Shown here piece after piece: positions 46,157-56,700 of a DNA stretch of 64,000 nucleotides. Each line of letters starts with the position of its first letter. Position 1 is the stretch's first letter. A program made the translations under genes and the position numbers. The notes beneath the pieces are model-generated. The model had not been told where the DNA came from, searched no databases, and was given only the letters and a program-made list of their open reading frames with translations. The stretch comes from Trema orientale (Eukaryota; Streptophyta; Magnoliopsida; Rosales; Cannabaceae), in assembly GCA_002914845.1 (NCBI GenBank), contig JXTC01000033.1, positions 1,393,608 to 1,457,607 of the forward strand. The letters run 5' to 3'.

Positions 46157-48478
46157 TCAACTATTGGCAGCTCCATCAACCATGTTGACCTCTGCATTGG
46201 CAGGCAAAGATCCATTATCCTCGTTCCTCTTCTCCACGAACTCCTTGTCACGTTTCCAAGTCTTACTGCGACAATTTTGTGAAATATGCCCCTTCCTACC
46301 ACAATTGTGACAAACTTTGTTATCCATCTCCAAATCTCGCTTCTTCGAATGAAAAAAGTGCGGTTTCGGGTATCTCATCCCTGAAACATTTTTGTCAGGT
46401 AAATTATTATAGCCCACCAGATCAGGCACTTTTTGCTTGCACTGGTTGCGCAACTCTTCTTCAACACCCAAACGATTCATCAACATCCAAAAAGGCAGAT
46501 ACTCCTCACACATCAACTTCACATAGAGGTCCTTCCAAGATGGCGGAAGTTTTGAGATGATAACACTAACATGAAACCTCTCCTCAATCGGCATACCAGC
46601 AGCAACAATTGAATCAGCAATATTATTGATTTCTTGAACTTGTTCCAATACTGATTTTTCCTCGACCATCTGAAATTCAATGTATTTTTTAACTTGAGAT
46701 CTCTTTGGTCCGTATTCCTCACAAAGATAAGCTAATTTTAGCTCTTCCCACAGTTCTTTGGCCGTCATAGTCTTTTTCGAGTATAAATTAAACAGATTAT
46801 CAGATAGAGAGTTCAAGATGTGGCAAAAACACATATAGTCATCGTTAAACCATTTCTGTTCAGCAGCCTTTGCTCGATTGATTTCTTGAATACTTGCTTC
46901 TGGGCCTAGTGTTACGCTTGTGCACATCTCAGTGAGGACATATTCAATCTTCAGTTGCTTTAGCAAAAGTTCCATCTGTTGTGCCCAAACTTGATAGTTC
47001 TTCCCATCAAAGCGGCCAGTCTCAATGCGAAGTTCACAGGGATGATCATCAGTTGTCGAATTAGATACATCTTCAGTTTGTTTACCATCAAGTTCGGATC
47101 TACATCGTATTGGCTTTATGTCATTAGTCATAAATCACTTAAGCAAATGTAATCAAAGACCAATTACTTGTATCTACAGACACAAACGATTAAAACTCAG
47201 CAATGACTCCAAACATCAACACTAGACTCTCTCACCTTAACTTTGAATCCATTTTCCTAATAACTTCTTCGATTGCAGGGACACTTTTTCTAAAGGCAGA
47301 CCATTGTTCTGCTGACAGGCTAATTCCTGAAAACATAACAGAAGAGGACATTTCGGCATAAGTACAAATCCTTGCTTGAGCATTAAAAATACAAGAAAGC
47401 AACCAATTACTAGAAATTTCAAAAGCCATGAACAAGCTTTCTAGCGTAGGTTGTCGAACGACATTTAACTTATTAGCAACAAAGAGCGAAAACCGACTTA
47501 ATTTCAAGAGTAAAAGTGAAACACTGAGCAGTACATACCCAACTAATGAAAAATTCAATTCCAGCTAGTGAAAAATTCAAAAATATCCTAGTCTAACTTT
47601 AAACGAACTTGAATCCTCGAAACTTTACCCGACGCAGAATGTGATTACTAGAAGATGATTCTATCTTTTGGCAAACAAAAGCCCAGTCTTTGAAATAATA
47701 CTTATTATGGTCCGGAAAACAAGTACAAAAGCATATACGAAATTATAAAAATCAAGCGATATCAATTAATTCTCATCGAAATTCGTTTCAACATACTTAT
47801 AAACTGAAATCTAACTACGCATAGTAGTTTTGTTTTCGTATCGGTAGTAAAACAAAATCAGTATTGTACTCGCTCCTGCATATATTTAATAGGATTAGGA
47901 TATAATACAGCATCACCTTTGCCAGAAGGAAGTTGCTTTCCATCTTTACGATAAAACTCCCTGATTGAGACCAGAGTTTTCCCTCTGAAATCATGAACCA
48001 TTACATTCCTCTTCTCTGACAACTATAACAACAATACAATAAGCTCTCAACATTTAGGAAAGTAAAACAAGCTAGTCACTCAATCACTCATAAAATTCAG
48101 ACTTCTTTTAAAAAATAAATAAATAAATAAATAAAACTAACCTTTTTTTTTTTTTGTGGGGGGAAGGGGAAGGAATTAAAAAACCTAACTTTGAAATTAA
48201 GAAAGAAACCCACATATATAGATATTTTTCACCTTGCAAATAAAGCGATCACCGCCCTCATTGTTCCTCTTCTCCAGCACCAATTGCTCCTCCGAGACGA
48301 GAAATTTCTCGACCGTGCTCCTCACCAACGTCTTGTACTCCGCCCTCTCGGATAGATCGATTCCGAGTCGCTCCGACGCCGCCGCTCGGACCTTGAATTC
48401 AGTCGCCTCTTCCAAATTCGTCTTCTTTAGGATCTCCACCACTGTTTCCTCAATCTTCCGAACCCTTTCTGCCTCCAT
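46157..48478 (-). CDS. DEK_C-PC4 coactivator (KELP-type) fused to a Copia gag and CCHC knuckle
   Basis: Four exons on the minus strand: 48478-48233, 48022-47917, 47326-47236, 47099-46157, together 1386 nt (461 codons) in phase at GT-AG borders. Exon 1 starts MEAERVRKIEETVVEIL, a DEK_C domain. Exons 2-3 give PC4 (MVHDFRGKTLVSIREFYRKD, then LSAEQWSAFRKSVPAIEEVI), the single-stranded-DNA-binding part of the KELP coactivator. Exon 3 alone would end in a stop just after KMDSKLR; splicing reads instead into exon 4. Exon 4 is a Copia gag: FDGKNYQVWAQQMELLLKQ at about 178, KTMTAKELWEELK, KLPPSWKDLY, and C411-X2-C-X4-H-X4-C424. It has no stops over 943 nt. KELP itself is about 165 residues and nuclear. 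I recall similar PC4-gag proteins in other dicots, which favours a domesticated gene; transcription is not shown. Confidence 0.82.
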
Positions 48479-48652
48479 TTTCCCGCTAGAAATGAAACAA
48501 AGAAAAATATATATATATATACATATATGCTGAAGCTTTTGAGTATTTGAGCTCGAATTCGAATTAGTAGTCCTGCAAGAACTTTTGGCAGAAAGATGAC
48601 CCACTCACTACTTCGACCGCAAATATAGAAAGAAGGGGCAGCAAAAAGAAAC

Positions 48653-48724
48653 AGGTTCCACCGAGATTTGAACTCGGGTTACTGGATTCAGAGTCCAATG
48701 TCCTGACCACTAGACCATGGAACC
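48653..48724 (-). tRNA. tRNA-Gln (anticodon CTG)
   Basis: 72 nt on the minus strand. Acceptor arms GGTTCCA and TGGAACC pair fully. The D arm, the anticodon loop CTCTGAA with anticodon CTG, and the T arm with GTTCAAATC are all present. No intron and no encoded CCA, as usual for a plant nuclear tRNA. It lies about 175 bp upstream of the PC4-gag start codon on the same strand. Confidence 0.95.
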
Positions 48725-48856
48725 ATTTTTCGCTAACCTCAGGTTCTATTTTCTGTATAACTGTCTAATTGATAACTGTCTAATCTTTTTTTTAATCTCT
48801 CTCTTCTTTTCCTTTTTCATGTCTGAGAAGAAAAATATATGTGTAATATATATATA

Positions 48857-49118
48857 GGTTGCAATTCAGTAGGTTTTTTTTTTTTTTTTTTTTTTACTTA
48901 TGTGTAGATATTTTTTTTTTTAGACGTTGGATTATCATCTAAAAATAATCCAACGGTTATAATGAAATACATAAAAAGACATGTATCATTAATGCTATTT
49001 CTTTTTTTTATTTTTTATTATAAAAAATAAAAAAATATCTATGATAAATTTTCATTGATCAAAATAATACTTATATATAGGTAAAAAAAAAGAAAAAAAA
49101 CCTACCAGATTGGTGCCC
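48857..49118. mobile_element. MITE family X, copy 1
   Basis: Left end GGTTGCAATTCAGTAGGTTT and right end AACCTACCAGATTGGTGCC are imperfect inverted repeats. The interior holds TTGGATTATCATC...AATCCAACGG, a short hairpin, and a CATTAATGCTATTTC stretch. The same sequence recurs at 51978-52191 on the other side of CYP703A. AT-only flanks (ATATATA) may be the duplication. Confidence 0.75.
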
Positions 49119-49135
49119 ATATATTATATATATCA

Positions 49136-49217
49136 TAGTTAGAAGTCACGGTCATGCACTTTATACTTAATAGCCCATATATATTATAGTTAGAAGTCAC
49201 GGTCATGCACTTTATAC
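49136..49217. repeat. 51-bp tandem duplication in the CYP703A upstream region
   Basis: TAGTTAGAAGTCACGGTCAT begins at 49136 and again at 49187 and continues GCACTTTATAC in both. Each copy holds CATGCA, an RY-like word. It lies about 360-440 bp upstream of the CYP703A ATG. Confidence 0.85.
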
Positions 49218-49465
49218 GTAATTATGGTTACGTGTGTTACATGGCCCATACATGCAAATTCCGTTTCTTTAAAGTAGAGACCTTCGAAAGGCCATTTAAA
49301 ATCCCTTCAAATAAAAAAAAAAAAAAAAGGAAAAGAAAAGCCATATAAAATAACATGCTCACCAAACAACCCACCTAAAAACATAAAAAATGAACTAGAA
49401 ACCAAATACTTGGAACCTGTACATGTAAAGTGTATGTTAAAACAAGCCTATTTATAGAGTTGTCG

Positions 49466-49490
49466 TCCATATATATATATATATATATAT
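49466..49490 (+). promoter_or_regulatory. TA-repeat, possible TATA region of CYP703A
   Basis: CCATATATATATATATAT lies 90-110 bp before the ATG at 49578, a suitable distance for a TATA element. Because it is a dinucleotide run, the exact box cannot be placed. Confidence 0.45.
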
Positions 49491-49577
49491 TCGATAAACA
49501 AGCAAAGATTTTCATAGAAGTGGGAAAATAGAACTTTGTAACCAAATGTTGAAAGATATAATATTGTCTTTGTATTA

Positions 49578-51552
49578 ATGGAGTTAGCAACCTTTGCTAT
49601 CACTATTCTCTTTGCAGCTATTCTTGCCCGTACCATCCATCAGAGGCTAACTAGTAAGACTAGTAGAAGGTTTCCTCCAGGCCCACCTAGATGGCCGATT
49701 GTTGGCAACCTTCTTCAATTGGGCAAGCTTCCTCATAGGGACCTGGCCTCTTTGTGCAACAAATATGGGCCTCTGGTCTACCTTAGACTCGGTAGCGTCG
49801 ACGCCATCACCACCAACGATCCCGACACCATACGCGAGATACTTCTCCGGCAAGACGAGGTGTTTGCCTCCCGGCCACGAACTCTCGCCGCCGTGCACTT
49901 GGCCTATGGGTGCAATGACGTGGCGTTAGCCCCACTAGGCCCACAATGGAAGCGAATGAGGAGGATTTGCATGGAGCACCTCCTGACAACAAAGCGACTG
50001 GACTCATTTGCAGCCCAGCGGGCCAACGAAGCCCAGCATCTCGTGAAGGATGTTTGGGCCCGGTCCCAAACTGGTAAGGCCATAGACCTGAGGGAAGTGT
50101 TGGGTGGATTCTCAATGAACAATGTGACTAGGATGTTGCTTGGGAAGCAGTACTTTGGGACAGGATCAGCAGGCCCACAAGAAGCAATGGAGTTCATGCA
50201 CATAACCCATGAGTTGTTTTGGCTATTGGGCTTGATTTATTTGGGTGACTACTTGACAATTTGGAGATGGGTCGACCCTTACGGGTGTGAGAAGAAAATG
50301 AGAGAAGTGGAGAAGAGAGTGGACGATTTTCACGTAAAGATTATTGAAGAACACCGGAAGAGGAAGGCAAGAGAGGGCAAGAGAACGGGAAGTGAAGGAG
50401 AAGAAAATGGAGATGAAATAGACTTCGTAGATGTTTTGCTATCTTTGCCTGGTGAAGATGGAAAAGAACATATGGATGATGTTGAAATCAAAGCTCTAAT
50501 TCAGGTGAACATCTTGTTCTTTTTTTTTAAAAAATATAACATTTCAATTCAATTTCTACGTATTTCACTTCAATTCTGCAACTTGAACTATTGATAGAAC
50601 AGTTGTGTTTTGGTCAAACATGTCTAACCAATCACAATAATTTATATATGCGAGTCTCACACGACGAGATTCACCGAAATAGACAACTGTAATTGAACAA
50701 TCACAATACACGCGACTGTTGCTAGCATAACTCTTAGTTAGAATTAACAATTGATTTAAAAGTCATATTCTAGTTAATAGCTAATTAGCCATCTTGACAT
50801 GTTTTTTCAGTAACTCGTTGAATATATTTAGGTATATATACACATCTAAAATATTATTTTTTAAGGGCCAATGAAGCTTAGTTCCATTTTTGGTTTTTGC
50901 TTATTGATTTTAGGATATGATCGCTGCTGCCACGGACACTTCTGCTGTGACCAATGAGTGGGCAATGGCGGAAGTGATCAAGCACCCGCGCGTCCTCCGT
51001 AAGATCCAAGAGGAGCTGGATTCAGTGGTTGGTCGGGATCGGATGGTGTGCGAATCGGACTTGGCCCACCTTAACTACCTGCGCTGCGTCGTACGCGAAA
51101 CGTTCCGCATGCACCCAGCTGGACCGTTCCTCATCCCCCACGAATCCCTTCGCGCCACGTCGATCAACGGCTACCATATACCCGCCAAAACGCGCGTCTT
51201 CATCAACACTCATGGGCTGGGCCGAAACACCAAGATTTGGGCCGACGTCGAGGAGTTTAGGCCCGAAAGGCACTGGCTAGCTGATGGGAGCCGAGTCGAG
51301 ATTAGCCACGGAGCCGATTTCAAGATATTGCCGTTCAGCGCTGGGAAGAGGAAGTGCCCCGGCGCGCCGCTTGGAGTGACTCTTGTTTTAATGGCTCTGG
51401 CTAGGCTGTTTCACTGCTTTGATTGGGCCCCACCAGAGGGAATGAGGCCCGAAGATATTGACACTACGGAGGTCTATGGAATGACCATGCCTAAGGCCCA
51501 GCCCTTGTTGGCTGTCGCCAGACCGCGTTTGGCTGATCATATGTACCACTGA
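49578..51552 (+). CDS. CYP703A2: Cytochrome P450 CYP703A (pollen-wall fatty-acid hydroxylase)
   Basis: Two exons, 49578-50504 and 50914-51552, give 521 residues, the normal family length. CYP703A enzymes sit in the endoplasmic reticulum of anther tapetum, hydroxylate medium-chain fatty acids such as lauric acid in-chain, and supply sporopollenin. Seen: an N-terminal hydrophobic anchor, PPGPP, the family-specific YLRLGSVDAITTNDPDTIRE and HLAYGCNDVALAPLGPQWKR, I-helix AAATDTS at about 313-319, E371-x-x-R374, and heme loop FSAGKRKCPG with C457. The intron falls before DMIAAATDTS (CAG/GTGAAC and TTTTAG/GATATG). Sequence agreement with Arabidopsis CYP703A2 is high along the whole length. Nothing looks broken. 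Confidence 0.95.
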
Positions 51553-51977
51553 AAGTTTTTAATTTCCTTACACGTCTGTGAATTTCCATGGCACTTATAT
51601 ATTTATAGTTCTATATATAATTCAGTGAAAATAAGGACTTTTTGCTATTTGAAGAAGTTGGTTCATTAGTAAATAATCAATCAGATTAACTTAGTATTTT
51701 TTCTACTGTTGCGATTTGAGGTCTCTATCGTTATTACTTATGAATTTGTGTGTTAAGATATAAATACAAAATTGGTGTAATGTCTCTCTCTCTCTCTCTC
51801 TCTCTTTTATTTTTTTTGAAGTAGAAGTGTAATTTCTGTTCATTGATGTAATGTCTCTTCTGGCCCTTTTAAATATGGTCCCAAAATAAGACATTCTTTT
51901 TTTTTTGTATCTATACTTTTTTTTTAAAAAAAAAAACTGAAACTATATATCTCTTTTCGATACTAATGAAATATATA
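51553..51977. other. CYP703A 3' region
   Basis: Likely 3' UTR and spacer. Contains a TC dinucleotide run at about 51782-51805 and T/A runs near 51897-51935. Confidence 0.5.
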
Positions 51978-52191
51978 GGTTGCCAATCTAATATGTATTT
52001 TTTTTAGCGTTGGATCATCATCTAATAGTGATCCAACGGTTATAATAATGTGTATGAAAAGACGTGCATCATTAATGCTATTTCTCTCTTTTATTTTTTA
52101 CTCTTAAAAAATATGCAAAATAAGTTTTAATTGACCAAAACGATACCTATGTATAGGTAAAAAAAAAAAAAAACCTACTAAATTGGTGCCC
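51978..52191. mobile_element. MITE family X, copy 2
   Basis: Left end GGTTGCCAATCTAATATG, right end AACCTACTAAATTGGTGCCC. The interior has TTGGATCATCATC...GATCCAACGG and CATTAATGCTATTTC, as in copy 1. ATATATA on both sides may be the target duplication. Confidence 0.78.
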
Positions 52192-52252
52192 ATATATATA
52201 CACACATATATACAATATTAGGCCCAAGATTAAAACCAAAAAAAGAGTCAAT

Positions 52253-52922
52253 AGTACAAATGGTCCTTGAACTATTTAACTTGTGGCAATTTGGTCCTCA
52301 AAGTTCTAATTGTGGCAATGAAGCTCCTAAATTTATCAAATTGAAGCAATTTAGTCCCTAAAACTATCCAAATTGAAACATTCTATTAAATTTTTGATCA
52401 AAAAGGCAAAAATATATGTGAGAAGTATGTGGTAACATCTGAATGTGTATTTAAAAAGTAATTTGAGAATTTTAAATATAAAAATAAATAATCATAAAAA
52501 ATAGTCACAGTTCTAAGAACTTCAAAAATGCATATAATATATTTTTTAGGCGGGCGCGTCTACAGTAGGGGCGCCCCTACGTAGGGCCCTGTCTATTTAC
52601 CGTTGGATGGGAATCTGTATATAAATAAATTTTCCACAGATTCCCGTTATTCCCCACAGATTCCTATCCAACGATAATTAAAGTATGACCCTACGTAGGG
52701 ACGCTCCTACCGTAGTCGTCCCCTTTTTAGGCACTCCAAATATTTTGTTTAGATTATTTTTCTTTAGATACACTTTCAGATATTATAACGTACTTTTCAC
52801 TCATATTTTTTGTCAAAAATTTAAAAACATGTAACAAATTTAAAAGTTTAAGACTTAATTACATAATTAGAATTTTGAGGACCAAATTATCACACACCGG
52901 ATTGTTAAGGGCCATTTGTCCC
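52253..52922. mobile_element. DNA transposon with GTACAAATGGTCC ends, carrying a nested MITE
   Basis: The left end AGTACAAATGGTCCTTGAAC is the inverse of the right end (GTTAAGGGCCATTTGTCCC) with a few mismatches. About 670 bp in all, of which 172 bp is a nested insertion. No transposase. I could not define a target duplication. Confidence 0.6.
52552..52723. mobile_element. Nested Mutator-type MITE (172 bp)
   Basis: A 9-bp duplication TTTTTAGGC occurs at 52543-52551 and 52724-52732. Inverted ends are GC-rich: GTAGGGGCGCCCCTACGTAG at the left, mirrored by CTACGTAGGGACGCTCCTAC at the right. CCGTTGGATGGGAATCTG inside the left arm is mirrored by CAGATTCCTATCCAACG. Confidence 0.85.
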
Positions 52923-52924
52923 AT

Positions 52925-53731
52925 AAAATGAAACAAAAAAAAAAAAGAAATTAATTAACCGCTAGAAATTGCAATAAAAGCTGACAAGTGACAAGGCACA
53001 GAAAGCAAGATATTTGGACAGGCAGATAAGGCGCGCAGTGTTTGTTGGGCTAAAAGGAATATTTCTTTAATTTTTTGAGGGTATTAAAGGAAAGCTTTTT
53101 CTATTATCTCGTAATGCTTTAAACTTCAACCAACATGTGCTCAAGTTATTACCAAAAATAAAAAATAAAGAGCAAGAAAAGGGTGAAAAAAAAAAAAAAA
53201 GCGAAACACAAACATGTTCCACCTAATAGTAGAAAGACGAAATGAATTGACAAGTTTTTTTTTTTTTTTTTGGGTGATTTACTCAACAAAAATAAATTAA
53301 AGAAATGAAATATATCGACGAAAAATCAGACGTACAAGCTTTGTTCCAAATTAATGAATCATCGGTTTCAACAACGGAACCGTTACGATCCACCAAATTC
53401 CACCCTTTTTTAAATTCGACCAAATAAATAATAAATTTACGTCTTTATTACCAAGCAAACCAAATCTGTGTGCGCACCAAGTTTTTTTTGCAAATATAAC
53501 AAACAAAGAAATTACTTATTTGACTTAGACTCATTTAATTTTTCTTTTCTATTTTTTTGAATTTTTATTTTTATTTTTTTGGTTTCGGATGAATCGAATT
53601 TATGCTTCAATAAATTGTAGCTTTCAGGCTGGTTCTATGGAAAAATAAAAAATAAAAAATTTGAGGGTAGTTGTCATTTCTTAGGTAGCTCTTACATAAT
53701 AAAATCAGAGCCGTTGATCAATAGCGTTAAT
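52925..53731. other. Spacer and promoter of the JmjC gene
   Basis: AT-rich with A and T runs (for example 53187-53200 and 53256-53270). It must contain the promoter of the downstream gene, but I see no distinct motif. Confidence 0.45.
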
Positions 53732-56700
53732 ATGGAGTCGCCGGAAGATCGACGGTGCAACAGAACCGGCGGTTCCAAGTGGCGGTGCAGCGAAGCGGCG
53801 TCGTTTGGGAGGTCCTACTGCGAGAAGCACCTGGGGCAGCAGATGGCGAACCAGAGGAGGAAGAGGCTTCAGCGAGAGACCAAACACCTCGACGAGTCAT
53901 CCAGCCATGGCGCTGACGTCAGCAACCCGAAGGCGAAGAAGAAGGCGAAGGCGATTGATGGAACGGACGGCGAGCCGAGTGAGCCCGAGCTGGATCGGAT
54001 TCAGGTGAGTCAACTCCACGGCAAATTCAGTTCCGGTAAGCGAATCAAGAAATGTACCGTACGAGAGGAAAAGTTAACGGAAAAGGTAAACCTTTATGTA
54101 TATATTATGTTGGAATTGAAATTGAAATTTCATGCTGAAATTTTTAGCTTATTTTTTCTTTTGAAAAAAAAAAAAAGGAAAAATCGATTAAGAACAAGGA
54201 TCGGGCGAGTTTGATGTGTCATCAGTGTCAAAGGAATGATAAGAGTGGTGTTGTTCACTGTGCCAATTGTGGAAGAAAGCGTTATTGTTATGAGTGTCTT
54301 GAGAGATGGTAAGTTAAAAATAATTTGATTTATTTTTTCAAAAGACCCAAATGGATTAAGCTTCAATAATGGTGGATAATATCTGTTTTAGTTCAAAATT
54401 AAGAGAGCTTAATTGGGGAAAAAAAAAACAAAAAACAAAAAACAAACTATAGGTACCCTGAAAAGACATGGGAGGAAGTTCAGAGTGCTTGCCCTTTTTG
54501 TTGTGGTAACTGCAATTGTAAAGCTTGCTTAAGGGAGGTCCTGCTTGTGAAGGTGAATGCTCTCTCTCTCTCTCTATTCGTCGGTATTGTTGACGTTGCT
54601 GTCGTCTTCTTTGTTTTGAAGTATTTGATTCTTGTCTTGACAGCCTTATCCTAAGGAAATTGATGCCGATGTGAAATTACAACGGCTGCAGTATTTATTG
54701 TATAAGGCTTTACCTGTTCTTAGGCATATTTATGCAGAGCAAAGTTCGGAATTAGAAATTGAAGCCAAAATAAAAGGTGGGTCTTGTATGTATTGTATAG
54801 AAATTTTACTTTCTCATTTGTTGAACTTCTTTTCTAAAATTTGTGTTGTCTTTGTTTCTCAGGTTCTGGTGTTCAAATGACAGAAAATGAGGTAGAAAGA
54901 ATTAAACTGGACAAAAGTGAGCGTTTGTATTGGTAGGTTCAATAGCACTTCCCACCTCCTTTTGTGTCATCAATTATAATTTTATCGTTGTATTTTACAG
55001 ATGTGGTAGTATGTAGGGATGGACTTGTTCTGAGATCAGCTATCTATTTCGCCATGCTCTTTTGCTATGTGCTTTGTAGTGTTTTAATATGTTATGACCA
55101 TGCAAGTTGTATCTTATGGCAGCGACAATTGTAGTACATCCATTGTTGGTTTCTTTAGAAGCTGTACCAATCCAAGTTGTTCTTATGATCTATGCCTCAC
55201 TTGTTGTCAAGAGCTAAGGGAAGAACGCCAACCGGGAGGTAAAGAAGCAGAAACATCTCGCCAAAATTTCATAGAAAGAGCTCATGGTCAAGCAACTGAT
55301 GGAGAGGTGGATGCTATTACACAAAAGAAAAGATACGAGTGGGAGAGCCAAGTTGAGCCTGCTGTTGTTGATGTTTCTAGTAATATGTCTCGTCACTTTC
55401 CAGATTGGAGAGCACACACAAATGGTAGCATTCCATGCCCTCCGAAAGGGCGTGGAGGTTGTGGGATTGCGACACTGGAACTGAGACGGATTTTTAAAGC
55501 TAACTGGGTGAAGAAATTGTTAGAGAGTGCAGAAGAACTTACTACTAAACGCAAGTTGCAAGATGTTAATTCTTTAGAAGGATGTTCTTGTTGCCAGCCA
55601 AATGTTTCTAGGGAGAACAAAAATATACAATCTGAAGTGAGACTGGCGGCTTTCAGGAAAAATGGTCAGGATAACTACTTATACTGCCCTAGTGCCATTG
55701 ACATCGCTGAGGATGAAATTGAGCATTTTCAGATGCATTGGATGAAGGGTGAGCCTGTTATTGTCAGAAATGTTCTTGACAAAACATCTGGTCTTAGCTG
55801 GGAACCTATGGTCATGTGGAGGGCTTTCAGAGAAACAGGTGCAAATGTTAAGTTCAAAGAGGAGACGCGAAGTGTGAGGGCCATTGACTGCTTGGATTGG
55901 TGTGAGGTCAGAAAGCTAAATTAATTCATTTGCACTAGAAATTAAGAATAAGTTTATCATATGTGTTGCTATGAGAACTTAAAATATTGACATTTATTTG
56001 CTCTGTAGGTTGAGATCAATATTCACCAATTTTTCAAGGGCTACTTAGAGGGCCGTATGCATAGGGGGGGGTGGCCAGAAATGTTGAAGTTGAAAGATTG
56101 GCCCTCATCAACATTATTTGAGGAGCGTTTGCCAAGGCATGGTGCAGAATTTACTGCAGCACTCCCCTTCAGAGACTATACTGATCCAAAATCAGGTTTG
56201 CTCAATCTTGCTACAAGACTTCCAGATGACTTACTGAAACCTGATTTAGGACCCAAAACATACATTGCGTATGGATTTCCCGAAGAGCTTGGTAGAGGTG
56301 ATTCAGTCACAAAGCTTCACTGTGATATGTCTGATGCGGTAATAATTTCATGCTAAAGTATTTTATTTTAAGTTTACCCTGTAGATCTTGCTTTGGCTTA
56401 GTAGTGTAAGGTCCTTGTACGAAAGCTACTAGGTCAGCCTTGTTATATTCATTGCACGTCGGCGCATCTTGAAGATTGCTTTCCCTATTTGCTTCCTTGA
56501 TTTGGCAATGAAACACTTTAGGTGAGCTAAGTGCTACTCTTGGCCAAATGTTGCATTTATTTTCTGGAAAAGTTGCAGGGCCAAGGAATATTGATATGTT
56601 AAGTATGTCAAAGTTAATTGTCCTCATGCCTCAACTTTTTGCAGCATATAATCTTTATAGGCACAAATGTGTCATTTATCCTCATGCCTCAAACTTTTTG

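Noticed and set aside
49807..50203. Minus-strand open frames opposite CYP703A
   Set aside because: They are antisense shadows of a GC-rich coding exon.
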